This document shows positions 37,929 through 50,800 of a stretch of DNA of 64,000 bases, one piece after another. The DNA is taken from assembly GCA_025991245.1 (NCBI GenBank), contig BQMJ01000006.1:62001-126000 (forward strand), given 5' to 3'. The DNA comes from Galdieria partita. Its lineage: Eukaryota; Rhodophyta; Bangiophyceae; Galdieriales; Galdieriaceae. Position 1 is the first letter of the stretch. The number at the start of each line of letters is the position of its first letter. The notes under the pieces were generated by a model. It made no database searches. It was not told the DNA's origin and was given only the letters and a program-made list of their open reading frames with translations. Position numbers and translations under genes: made by a program.

Positions 37929-40642
37929 TTATTCAAAAGTGACCATATAATGAGTATCTACTTTACGTGAAAAATCATTAAATTCTCGCAAACCTAAGGA
38001 TAAAAAGCTTCCAATCTTTGGGAACAATATGTAATCATGAATGTTCAAGGCTGGCAATACTCCAGACCAAATATGATCCAAACAGTCACCACTTGGACCA
38101 TAAATAGAACAAAATGAAACTTCACCCTTTCTTTCTGTGAGAGGATACGGACACAAGTCATCAACCGATTCAGTAAGCAACTGATGAAATGCTCCAAAGA
38201 CACCTTCTGAAATATAGTATTTATCGGCTCTTAGCTGATTGGCGTTCTTCTCATTGGACTCTTGTCGAGCAATAACTGAAACTGCCATCATTTGACTATT
38301 GAAAAGTAGCGTCCTAAATGGATAACAACTCTTAAGAATGCAATAAACACCATAAGCACTCAATACTTACGAATCTACATTCAAAACAATCGAATGACAA
38401 CTACTTTTCAATAGGGAAAAAAGTTTCTCCGTAGAAGAATTTTCAATATCGTGTGATAAACAAGCCTCTTTTGACAATTCGAAACTACCAGCAACTACCA
38501 CAGAAACCTTCACAATAACTGTTTTTCAAACTTCTAACACTCGGAAAAGTTATCTTACTTGGGGAATAAGCTTCAACACATTGAAAAGTCTCTCAATGTT
38601 CTGCAACAAGAATTCCAACCCTAGCTGAGAAATGTTGATAGATACTATCTTTAAACCAAGCTTTCTTGCTAATTTCAAATTGCGTTCTAATCTCTCCAAA
38701 GGATTCGTCACATCAAAGTCATCGCAACACAAACTTAACTCAATTGACAATCCCCTCAGAATTTCAGACAACTCCTGACCATATCAATTAACAATTCCTC
38801 CAACTTGCATATCATTCATATGAATCTTCTTACCTCCGATATACAATTCTCTAATACATCTTCTGAAACAGTTACCATATAAAAAGAATAGGTCTTTAAA
38901 ATACGCTGAACAGAAGACAACCTCAACATTGGCGAACAAAAAACAACGTTGGATAGGGTGATATCATTCCGAATTAGATGATCCACTTCAGAACGACTGG
39001 AAACGCTGAATTGAACTCTAGAGAATAATAAGACGTCATTTACACAAACATCAAACTACGTACCCCAACTCATACAAAAGTTTCAAGATAGCTGGGTCCG
39101 GATTGCAACGAACTGAATAACGATAACACGACGATACAATTTTTTGCAACTCGATGAAGTTTGTAAAAATTCGACCCAGGTCAATGAATAACAACGGTCG
39201 ATGAGTAACTAAGTTCAAGTTGCTCAGTTTACCCTCCAATGCATGATGACTCGAAAACCATTCAGCACCAAATCGCTCAGAAACTCTCAATAAAACATCA
39301 AAAGGATCTGTAAAACCACCAGACGAACAGGATGTAAACTTAACCAAGTTAACATTCTCGTTATAAATAAATGGACAGCTTTTGTATGTACCTTGGAATC
39401 TAGTCTTTGCGTATTTCCATCTCTCAAGGTGAAACGAAGCTTATCATCATCTTCCATAAAACTACAAACTTGGGCACAGTACTCTCCAGAATTTTCGTGC
39501 ATTCGAACAAATGTAACTTCACCCAACTGTTGATAACCCAATTGTTTGGCACATGACCATTGCAACGGTTGTTTTACACAGGCAGCCGGAGCGTCTGAAT
39601 CTGCAAAGAATACAACACAGTACTTTTTCTAAGAAATTACAACCAATAAAGATACCCAACCGTTCAAGTAGCTTCCAATACTTACTGGTTTCAAAAGTTC
39701 CAAGGTATTTATCAATAATGAAGTAAAATCTTCTGCAGCAGCATTGCATTCCAAACTAGCATAACTACAATGAGACTCTGGAGTAATATGAATAGTATAG
39801 TAAATGTCTTCGTTCACTACATTCAAAGAAAATCCACAAGGATCAAAGTTGTATGCATCGTAACAAGTTGTCTCTTCACAAGGTAATAATGACTTCAAAC
39901 CAGAACCCTCCAGAGTTTCTAAACCACTTTCATAACCCTTTGACTTGAAAAAATGACCAACAGCCTCCTAACATAACGGCGTTTCATAAAAAAGCTAAAC
40001 TTCAAAAACTGATACGCACATTATCCAAGTCAAACATAATTATTTCGAAAGTTTGTTCAGAAGAATATTTTTCTGAATGATCAGCTACATATAAATGCCA
40101 AGCTGTTTTGCCATCCATTGCACCTAACGTATAGCTATGGCCTCGAAAAAACTTTTCCAGAAACTGAACTTCTGAATCAAAAGAATCATGAGGATATGTT
40201 TGCAGAGAACTATTCAAACTCAGCAAATAAAAATACAAAGAAACTTCGAAAAAACTTACGGAAAAAGAAAAAATGGTCTTGAATAGCGCACAAAGTCCAC
40301 ACAAAAGTCCAATTCCTCTGCCAATACAAGCAAAGAGGGTATCGTCCTCAGCAAAGTAGTCCTCCCACATGTCTTCAGGATTACCTTTTCATCGAATACA
40401 AAAAGCGAGCTTTCAGAAAGCAAATAGGCAGTTAACTTGTCACTTTCTATTCTGGAAAGAATACTACACTGTGCGTGTGACAAGATTTCACTCCACCTTT
40501 CTTTGGGTACAAAACGAAACGAAGCGATCTTTGAATTTCTAGGTCTAAAGTCTAATTCAAGATTCTTCTCAGGGCCCTCAAAACCACTCTCTGTATCAAG
40601 AGAACTTCCCACCGATGGATATTCTCTATCCTCAAAAACCAT
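37929..40642 (-). CDS. S-adenosylmethionine decarboxylase fused to a catalytically degenerate ornithine-decarboxylase-like domain
   Basis: Nine exons (40642-40260, 40209-40020, 39967-39686, 39628-39392, 39338-39064, 39017-38834, 38774-38559, 38507-38371, 38313-37929) join in frame to 762 aa. Residues 1 to about 345 are an AdoMetDC proenzyme: FEGPEK (E22, E25), the self-cleavage site YLLSESSLFV (E77-S78, giving the pyruvoyl group), LKTCG (C92), FDPCGFSLN and YTIHITPE. Residues about 365-762 follow eukaryotic ODC to its C-terminus (LLFIDLGRIF, YYISEGVFGAFHQLL, ILFPKIGSF). However, the PLP lysine (AVKCN) is R441 in SVRCN, the HVGSG loop is NISQL, the DIGGG and EPGRY motifs are gone, D332 is E671, catalytic C360 is G710 (GPSGDCLD) and Y389 is F738. 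AdoMetDC makes decarboxylated SAM for spermidine synthesis. The ODC half probably cannot bind PLP and may serve as a regulatory or antizyme-binding partner. Confidence 0.83.
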
Positions 40643-40970
40643 TTTCTCCCAAGAATAAGGCAAGTTAAAAGTCAGAGACGTTAACTAGGAAACTTCACCA
40701 AAACTGTAAATGGAGATCTATATAACATAATCTGTAAGAAGTAAGTGCTCCACTGAGATGTTATACTCATACCTTGTATATCTACTTCCTTTCACCCAAC
40801 AGCTCAAGTTACCAAGTGACTTGAAGCCACGAAACATCCCCGACTTACAAAAAGCTACAAGTTAAGGTCTTCGAGAAACCTACTCGAAGAGGTTTTCTTT
40901 TTCACACAACCAAGTGGCCGCAGTCAAAGACTACCGCCTCTCCCCACCCACAAAAGCAATTCAACGGCCA

Positions 40971-41833
40971 ATGGAATTTTCTAAGCTAAGCTTCTTTGGC
41001 CTCTCCACTCTAAAGCCATTTTCAGGGTCATCTCTTTGCAATAATGATGTACAAGAAGTATTTCAAAGAGATTGTAAATGCAACGAGAATATCTTTGAGT
41101 AGCTTCAAAAACAATGTAGAAATGCATATGACGCTATTTCAGCTGACGACTGCAAAGAATACATGTTGGATTCATCGAGGTCGTTAGTGATCTATTGTAC
41201 AATGATTGCATTCCAAACGGAGCCTTATTTTAGCTGCTGCAGATGTTGCAAGTACATATTTCAAAGTCAATGTGACTATTCCTTCAAAAGAAAAAGTTTA
41301 AAGAAACGTTTGAGTTTTGTTTTTCCACTGAAGATGAAGCAAACTTCAGCAAAGAAACGAGGCAAGTTGCATACAAGGACTGTTAGGAGCCCTTTTACAG
41401 ATTTTATTTTTCTTCATAGAAGAAATAATTGTTTACAAAGGTGGACCAAGTTGGACAGAGTTGATAGTGCCTACTGTTTCCTTGTTGACAGTTGTTGGTA
41501 TTTTTCCCTTTCTGGCTACTGTAGCTAGGCAACTTTGGGTGAGATATCAACTTACAAGCAACAGAATTGTAGTCGATAGCGGTTTTCGTGGAAAGCAGCA
41601 CGTACAAGTCAACTGGGATGAAGTAGTCTCCTTTCGCTCAGTCCGTCGGTTTGGAGGTATTTCGGGTGACTTTGTGTTGCAATTGAAAGACGGATCGAAA
41701 CTTGAAATCCGGGTAAGTAGTCCTGATTTTACAGATAAAAGACAATAACAACATTTAGTCTATTCCAAATTATGACAAAGTTTATGAATTTCTAATCGAA
41801 AAAAACTTGAAGCCTTTCAATAAACTTTCATAG
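40971..41833 (+). CDS. Plastid-type bacterial-PH (DUF304/bPH2) membrane protein; exon model tentative
   Basis: The 3' part is clear: exon about 41401-41712 encodes EEIIVYKGGPSWTELIV, a hydrophobic span (VSLLTVVGIFPFLATVA), RYQLTSNRIVV and LQLKDGSKLEIR. Exon 41759-41833 adds SIPNYDKVYEFLIEKNL. This matches plant/cyanobacterial plastid proteins with a bacterial PH-like domain after one or two spans (EVLYEGGP..W.., YRFT..R, TLKDG.K...RS.P). Function is unknown in the family; a thylakoid or envelope location is likely. The 5' part can be modelled as four more exons (40971-41098, 41158-41179, 41234-41251, 41291-41365) giving 209 aa in frame with a Ser-rich transit-like start, but it needs 18- and 22-nt exons and a 35-nt intron, so it is provisional. 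It is convergent with TRRAP, 18 bp between stops. Confidence 0.5.
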
Positions 41834-41851
41834 AAGAAAGCTTCTCAGCGC

Positions 41852-44800
41852 TTAGTACCAAGGAAGCCAATTGGACTCCATTTGACAAATATTCTTCCAG
41901 TCCTCAGCATCTGCAATGAGACGCTGCGAATCTTCTACTTGGTTTCTTAAAGATGGTAATCTATCATCTTTTGTTTCACCAAGGCGACTTGAGATCCAAT
42001 CAATACTTTCATGTAACTTGGACTCCACATCAGATAATATGTCTTCATTCCATTCCATAAAATACTGAACTGTTCGAGAAGAAGTTTTCGATGAGGCTGT
42101 CTGCCCAATATATTGTGAATCCGTACCACGTGTTATTGTTGCAGCCTGCTTCGATGCATATAATGAAATAATATCTTCACGGACAAAGTATTCCAAAAGT
42201 AACTTTAGCAACTTTGCCCGCTCAAATATTGCCATACGTGAAAGCTGAAAGCTAGTAAAAAAGTAACCCAAGTGACCAAAACATCGAAGCCAATTGGATA
42301 TATTAGGCGTTAAACGGAAAGGAACCGCATCTTCCGATTCTACCACTCTTCGATTCGAAAGTAAAGTACGCAATCCTGCAAAGATGACTGTCCCATTTTC
42401 ATCATCTAAAAGTATATTCTGAGGCTTACGACAACCTAAACCCAGAAAATATTGAACACAACAGTTGACTGCATAACTTGCACTAAATTCTTTTTGAAGT
42501 TGGAACAAACTAGCTATGTCCTTCATATGACTAGTAAACCATTCCTCCAATATGTTCTTTGGAATATAATTTGCAATGATCTTTTCAAATGCTTTCAACC
42601 TACATTGAATCAAATACTCCTTTTGCGACATCTTGTCCTTCCACTCTTCATGACCAGATGAAATCAGTAAGTTTCCATAATGTTCACGAAAATCCCCAGT
42701 CACTTTATCTAGTTCTATCCCTGTAGAACTACAATAGTCAAGTATAGGCTGCATAAGAGAAACATTCATTGGTCGACCATTGCAAACCAATAAACGCGAA
42801 TGTGTACCGGTTGGTATGGAATGCAATGTCTTCAGCCTTAGTCTCCTTCGAGTTGTACTTGTATGCCTTTCTAAACAAAGTTCACTTATTAGAGTTAACA
42901 AATGTGACGTTCTTTCTTCTGCACGTTGCAAAGACGCGCTCACACTTGACTCCGCAATAAAGTGATAGATCATACCATCCGTTCCAAGGATCTGAATACG
43001 TCGACTATAAGAACCGCCTTCATTATTAACTATAACATGTGGAATTAACCTATCGATACGTGGAAAACTTTCAACAGGAGGCTCCCCAGTCCAACCGTGA
43101 TAAAAACCAAAGACTTCAATAGAAGAAGATAAGGAATACCCAAAGGCATCTACTAAGTATCGGGACAGTCGTTCTAAATATCGAACATTATGTTGTCTTT
43201 CAATTCGCTGCTGTATGATTTTCTTCCATCGCTGCAGTCGAACAATAAGTTCGTCAACATCATTAGGGAAGTTTTCTGCTGTTTGAGGTGCAACTTCTCT
43301 TTCAAATGATTCCTTCAAATCGGATAAATAATAGGGTACTCGAAATTCACCCCTTTCCGATAGACCAGTTCCAAAACAAAGTTTCGAAACTTCTTCCAAA
43401 GCAGCTCGAACAGAAGAAGAAATTTCCTTTTGGCTGCTATGCAATGATACTTGGCTGCATCTTTGCAAGACTACATTCATTAGGCTATACAATTGTTCTT
43501 CAGGTTGAGATTTCAATTTGACACTCAGTTCGGAACAGAGACGTTCCAAATCCATATACAATAAGTGATTCTTCTCAACTATTTGAAGCATGATATGATC
43601 GGCGATTTCAAAAGGCGAGACAAAACTAGGTTGGACTGTCGCTTGACTATTATCTTCTTCTATTGTGTTCTCTTCAGATGCATTTACTCCTGAAGAACTC
43701 ATACTACCCTGAGAATCTCTACCATCAAAAGAAGACAAAGCAGCTTCACTCTGATACTGTTTAGAGCCTTGCGAAAATGATAAATGTGAATTATTACTAG
43801 AACCAAGATGCATCTTTTCATAGGATAACATTGCAGTTTGTGCACGAGCTGCAGCTTGTTCTGCTTGAAATTTTGCTTCTTGCAGAAGACGCTCTGCCTC
43901 AGATGGATGATAATTGGTACCCCATTGACCTGTCCTATAAAGTTCTTGCAATTCTTCATACTTCTTTTTCAACAATTCTGCATGTTTCTTCTGTTCCCTG
44001 GCGTACTTTTCCGCAGCGGTATCCGGCAATGCTTGAATAGGTCTTCTGGGATAATTCACTGCTTCAACGCTTTGCATCTTCTCTGGACGGTCTACGAGCT
44101 TTCTCTCTTCCATGAAACTTCTCAATGTATAGAAAATTGCTTGTGGGTAGGCTTGAGCTACTTTAACCAATGCTTTGTATAATACAAGTCCCTCTTTCCG
44201 TGTCAACATACATATGAGTTCAGCTATCCAAGGAATCCAAACCCAAGTCGGCAACACATTCAGGTGTTGTTCAAATATGTTCACTATATCAGGTTGATCC
44301 GATGACTTTGTTTCCCCTTCTTTAAATTGACTTGACGAAACTCCATCTACAACTCCTAAACTTGACATTGTAGTTTCTGTGACAGACGCTGTCCCTGGCC
44401 TCTCTGATTTGGATTTCATTGCAACAGACAAAGAAAATAATCGTAAAATACGTGCAATCTTCATTCGAGAACGCTTAGAGCCAAATGTAATAGCTTGAAA
44501 ATAACAATTAACTGCTGCAGCTGCCCATTTAAAATCTCGAGATTTTGTAAATATATCATCACAATATTCTCCCCAAGACAACCATCCAGAAGATAAATCT
44601 CCACAATGACTTAAAGCAGTAGCAAACATTTGATTGGCATCTTCCAAATAACCCAATCTATGATGAAGTTTAGCTTTTAGAATCAACAATTGAGCTTGTT
44701 GATATTTGCCAAAATTTTCAACATTACAGCTGTTAATTTGATTCAAACCAAATTGCAGGGAAGAAGAATTTGCCTTGTCTTCCATAAAACATTCTAGTTG

Positions 44801-47800
44801 CAAACTTGACTTTGCCTGTTGTTTGACTTTGGTAAAATATTCAGTGGTATGCATAGTTGGAAAATGATACATCTTCTGGAAACACTGCAAACACACTTCT
44901 GTCAATCCCTGCTTCCGAGCGACCTTTGCCAATGTATTTACACTCCAAGCACTTTCATTAACACCAATACTCAAAAGATTGGAAGGCACTTCAAATCCAC
45001 GACTGTCTTTAACTGCTTGAAAGGCATTTACCAAAACCGTATACATATGACTTCTCCAAGTTAATAGCTCGTTCCAATAAGTCAAATATTCCCATTGATT
45101 TGGCAAACGCTCTCTCCAGCCGGTTAGTATCTTCAAAGCATAGTTAGAATCTATCAAATAAACGAATATCTTCTAATGATATCGTACCTGAAATATTTTT
45201 TCTAATCGCGACTCTTCATATACTTGGTTTCGAGCAAAGGAATTCAACTCCAATAATATTCGACTACTTTCTTCTAATTCAACCAGTAAATTGCCTTTGA
45301 AACTTAAACTATTCAAGACTTCTACATGCATGGGACGAGATATGGATTTGAAACGATTCAAAAGTTCCTGATATCCTTGTGAAAATAGGTATCCGACATT
45401 TTCCAACTTGTTTTCTTGCAAATGCAAAGAAATCTGATAAATTTTCAACTGGAAATTATCGTCAACAGGATATTTGTTGGAAACTTCCTTGAGTGCAGCC
45501 CAGTCTGGAAGTCTCCAAAGACATTCATGCAATAAGTCTGTATGCACTACACTTCTCGAAAAGTCCGTTAAAATATCCCACTGATTGAGTTGTTTCGCAC
45601 TTTCTATCCATGCCTCCTCTATAGCTACAATATGATTACTAGTAAGATTGTGACTTCCGCCTTCTTGATATGCATTCATGGCTTCCAAAGCAATGTGCTG
45701 GGCATCATTCCAACGCTCCAATTCCATCATTAAAAAAACATCTCTACTATATTCACTATCACTTTGTAGCTGCTTCAATGTTTCCCAATAAGAATCCCAT
45801 TCTTGTAAATCCTTGTAAATGGCGGCTTTAGCATCCAATAAATATTTCCATTCATACATGGTACTTTCTTCTAGAACTGTCGAAGAACTCACTGACACCG
45901 GAAAAAGCTGTTGAACTCTTTTCTGCAATAATCTCAAACATATCGAGTGACAGCGAAAGTGAATTCCTAAAAATGCCAAAATTTCAGGTGCCAAACGTGG
46001 AAACACATCTCCACAATACTCAACACTAGTCAAAATTGATTGGACAACATTGGGTTCCTGAATTCTCTGAATCGAATGATACCTTTTCGCAACTAATTTG
46101 CACACGGACTCTTCCAGGAATGTCTGTCTGCTTGCATCGCTTTGTTTCCAAAAGAACGAAAACAGTTCCTTCCAAATAATCTCTCCTGTCCACGAACAAT
46201 ATTTGACAAGTTGTTGAAGAGTTTCCTTCATGTTGTTCCAAGTGACTTCATTTCCTTTCTTGAATAATCTCTCTATATCATCGAAATATGTCAAAAGGTA
46301 GTCCGAATCTACTTGCATGGAATCGGAAGTTTCACAAAGCTTTGGAATATCTTCAAAAGATTCTTGTGAATACAAATGAATAGAATTTGCCTCAATGTTT
46401 TCTAACACAAGTTCACTTCCCAATGACAGCCAATAATAATCTGCAAATGATTCCCAGTCTTTCTCCGAAACAATCCAGTAAAGAATGTCGAATGGGTGAA
46501 GGCCTTTCAATTTTTCGTCTCTCATCCAAATGTCTACAAGTTGCCTATGTATGCACCAGTCACGACTAGATAAACCACAGGCCAGTGTTCGTTCCAGTTT
46601 TGAAAAATATTCTTGAAACTCATCTCGTCTTTGAGAAAAAATTACCATTAAGAGCCTATAAAAATCATCCAAAATAACTTTAGCGCATTCATTCCTTTCA
46701 AAATGATGAAGCTTCCCAATAAGCTGAACTTTTTCCTTTGTAGCTAAATATTTAGTACTAGAAGACAAATCATCTGGATTGTCACAACCACATATCCATA
46801 AACGAATGCTCTCTAGTACTCGTTTCAAAATAAATTCTACCGAGCAGTTGTCAATAATCACTATAACTGACTGCATAAGATATCTGCGTTCCTCCCCATG
46901 CAAGAAAGATAATCGATCAGAAAGAATGCCGATAAGTAAACTTATTAAATGATCTACTGCTTCATTTCTCTCGTTATCCGAATCTTTCTTATTTATTACA
47001 TGACTAGAAGCTTCCTTCAGTCTTCTATCTGCAATCCATCCGCTACTCCTTTCCTTTACAGCCTGTATCAATACCTTTGTCAAGTATTCAATCACAGTGT
47101 CATCAATTGCAATATTCAAGGGAAGTAAAGCAATAAGTAATTCAGCAACATTTCGAAGCCACAAAATATTATCCATTGGAGACCCTGCGTCCTTTACTTC
47201 CGTACACAAGTCATGAACCAGCTGATCTAGATACTGCTTCCCATTATCAGTATCTATGTCGGGAATCGACTTGAGCACTTTCCCTATCACCTTAACCACT
47301 TCCCATGTACTTCCACGTGCACACGCCTTTACTAAGAATTTTATATATTTGAAACGTTCCTTAAAGAAATCGAGATCATGATATTTGCTAGCAAGATGAA
47401 ATAGAATCCATGCCAAGCAATATTTCAGATGCAAACTACCTTCATTAAAAGATGGAGAGTCGGTAATTGAAGCGTTTCTGGATGTACTGAGAGTTGGAGA
47501 AGAATCGGGTAAGTGAGACTTGGAGTCCTCTCTTCGTATCTCATTTTGAACACCTGTAGAAGTACCTGAAGAATGCAAAGAACTGGTGCCTCCATCATGT
47601 CCCGTATCTTCTGTTGCAATTTCACCACTACGAGAGGAGGTAAAGTTCACTAGTGATTCAAGCTGATGAATATTGAGATCAAAATGATGCCAAATACGAC
47701 ATGAAAATGAAAGAATAGCGTAACATTCCATCAACAAGTCGTTAATATTCAAAAAATTATCCATGATCAGTAAAGTCAATCGAAAGACTATTTTCTGCGA

Positions 47801-50800
47801 CAAGTCCACCAGGTACCTTGAAGAATCGTTGCCATTTTCCATAATGTTTCCTCCTTTTGAATGAAAGAAGAAGATATTAACATTCTCTCCTCCTTCTTCT
47901 ACATCTTGATCAGTCATGGAATTAGTGACATTTTTATTACTACTCTCTTCTTCTTCTTTGCTCCAAAATTCCCATTTTAGTAAAAGTCTCACCAAATCAA
48001 GAATCATTCTTCGAAATTCCAGCATCGTATTGGCACTCGAAGTAAACTTCTTTAGCGCTCCTGTCAGTAACGGAATAAAGAGTGAACGGGTGGGATAAAA
48101 CATTAAGGGGTACTTGGATATCATATACCAAATATGCGCCAAACGTGGACAGCTAAAACCTTCATCTGACAAAATTTTTCTAGTATATCGAGCAATGGTG
48201 GGAGCCTTTCCAGAAGTTGGTTCGTCACTTACACGAAGTGGAATGATTGGAGTAATAATAGAGAGCGCGTGTCGAGTTAAAACCTTCCCTTCTGTGTTCC
48301 ACGCTCGAAGTAGAGCTAAGAATACTTGACAAACCACCTTCTCAGGAGCTTGAAATGCTTCGAAGAACCTCGAAATCATCACAAATGCCCAATACTTGGA
48401 ATAACTATCGTCTTTCTTCAAATTATCCCATCCGAACTTGATGAGTTCCTTACGGAACTCCAGTAATTCATTAGGAATATATATAATCAACAACGTCGAT
48501 AGCCTCAGCAACTCGCTAGATAAACCATCATCGCTCCATCTTTCACTATGACTATCAAGCAACTGATTTACCAGAGCTTCTAGGAGGTATTTTGGAATCT
48601 GTATAGCCTCTGGAGAATCACGAAAACTTCTTTCTAAGCTAGGGATTAGGTACAATTGTAAGCAAGAAGATAGTACAAAGGGAGGAGATGAACCATCGGA
48701 AGCGATCTGCAAAAAATGCTTAAAGACTTCCACTGAAGGAATCGCAATACCATATTCTTGTTCGCTATTATTCAGAAATTTCTTCACAAACGTAAAATCC
48801 ATCAAGTGTCTTTCACGTCCAAAAAGAGAAAACAATAGAAATAAGACGTCCATTTGGTAAGGATTTCTACAATAATATAGGATAACTATTTGAATCAGTT
48901 GTCGTGAGGCATCCAAATATTCCAAATCATTCGAAAAATCCTCTGAAAACAAAGATTGGACAAAAAAAACTTGCCATAGACGATGTAATGAATTATAGAC
49001 AACCATGTTATCTTGAAGCCAACTCGGTTGCCAAGTTGCCAAAACTCGAATAACTACAATACCTACAAGAACAGAAGGCCATTCCAATCCCGAAACTCCA
49101 TCTTCTACAAGCATCTCAATGTATTTTACATAATTCTCAATCAAAACTTTGCGCAATGGTTCAGCATCTTTTGCCTCAATGAATGATACGAAAAGATGTC
49201 GAAAACGTTCATTTGCGATCATTTTGAAAAGGTAATCTAAGCTCTCTCGGGGAAAAGCATTACAAAAAGATAACATTGGATCACGAAATGGTGAAAACGA
49301 AACGGAACGCGCAGAGTCCAAAGTCTTGAGAGGAGGTGTTGATATATTAACAAAGTCTTCCAGTTGTAGAAGAGATTTGAAAAAAGCATCTTGATATTCT
49401 ATGACAGAGGGAGGAAGTTTGGAAAATATACGCGCAACTCCAACTGGTAAACGCCAATCCAGATTGACTGATGGCTCCTGATTCTGCGTACAAGAATGAA
49501 TAAACACTTTCAAATGTTCTAGAAGCTTTTCTATGATGGCTCGATTAAACCAACCGCTGAATAAACCTAAAACCCTTTCCAATCCGTGTAAACATCGAAC
49601 ACTCAATTTATGACTATCTCCAAAAGCACTTAACAATGGCTTCAAATTATTATGAAGATCTTCCTTGGAAAGACAGTGTTGTTCAATGAGAAGTTGAAGA
49701 CAATCCATACTCAGGCAGCTAATTTCTTCATTATTGCTTTCCAACGACTGAAACAGAATCTTGTTGATTTTCTGCAAAAGTTCATTACAGGCTTTGTTTG
49801 ATGTCCATACATTCAAATAAGATGCCAACTCTTCCACACTCCTAAAATGCGACCCTACACATGTAATCAATGTTCTGATAAATTTAAGACACTGAATCTT
49901 AAGAGGCACAATAAAACGGATGACACCTTCATCTGTCAATCGATTATCGACCAACTTGTAGAGAGCCATATCATCCGCTTCAACTAGACGATTATGTGTA
50001 GAGTCGTCTGCAATAATCAAAATGTTTTTCAGAAGCATATAGAAATCTGCTATTCTCTGCTCCGAAGAAGTCTCTTCTGGTTTTCTAGTAGTTGCTCTCT
50101 CGAATTCGTCGTCACCTTGAATTCCCAAACCAAACGAGTCCGGAGTTATGATTCCAGTTTCTAATAAGAAACATGTCGTAGAAATGTAAGCTACTTGCTT
50201 TCCAAATGAAGAAAACCTTATAGACTTCATAAGCAATATTTTTAAACATTGATCAAACGTTATATTGAAGACATCTAAAATAGACATTTCCAATGCATTT
50301 GCTATTTCAGTGATCAACTTCTGTACAAATAAACGACATCCTTCTGCCGATGAACAAAGCTCTGAGGCAAACAAAGTGTACAACTCCAAAGGAAAAGAAT
50401 GCTTTTCCCACGTTTGTTGTTCTCCGGTAGTTTTCGAAATAAGCAATCCCTTCAGTTGCTCAATTTCAAAGGAGAGCTTAGTAGGGTACTCTTCAGAATC
50501 TCTGATTACACTGAACACGCCTCTTAAAATATGCAAAAAGAACACATCGGACAAAGGATTCAATATTAAAGTATCATCAATATTCTCGACACTCAACAAA
50601 ATACCCTTTAACGCCATAGCTTTTATAGATAGCTTCTTGGAGTAGCACATATGTATAAAGGAATTTAAACAAAATATTAGCACAGGATGATGTCGAAACA
50701 GATCTGCTCCCAAAATATCTTTAAATACTTGAAAAAATCTGCAAATCATGGAAAGTGAAAATTCCATCATATCAAAAGAGCCATCTTCAATGAGTTGAAA

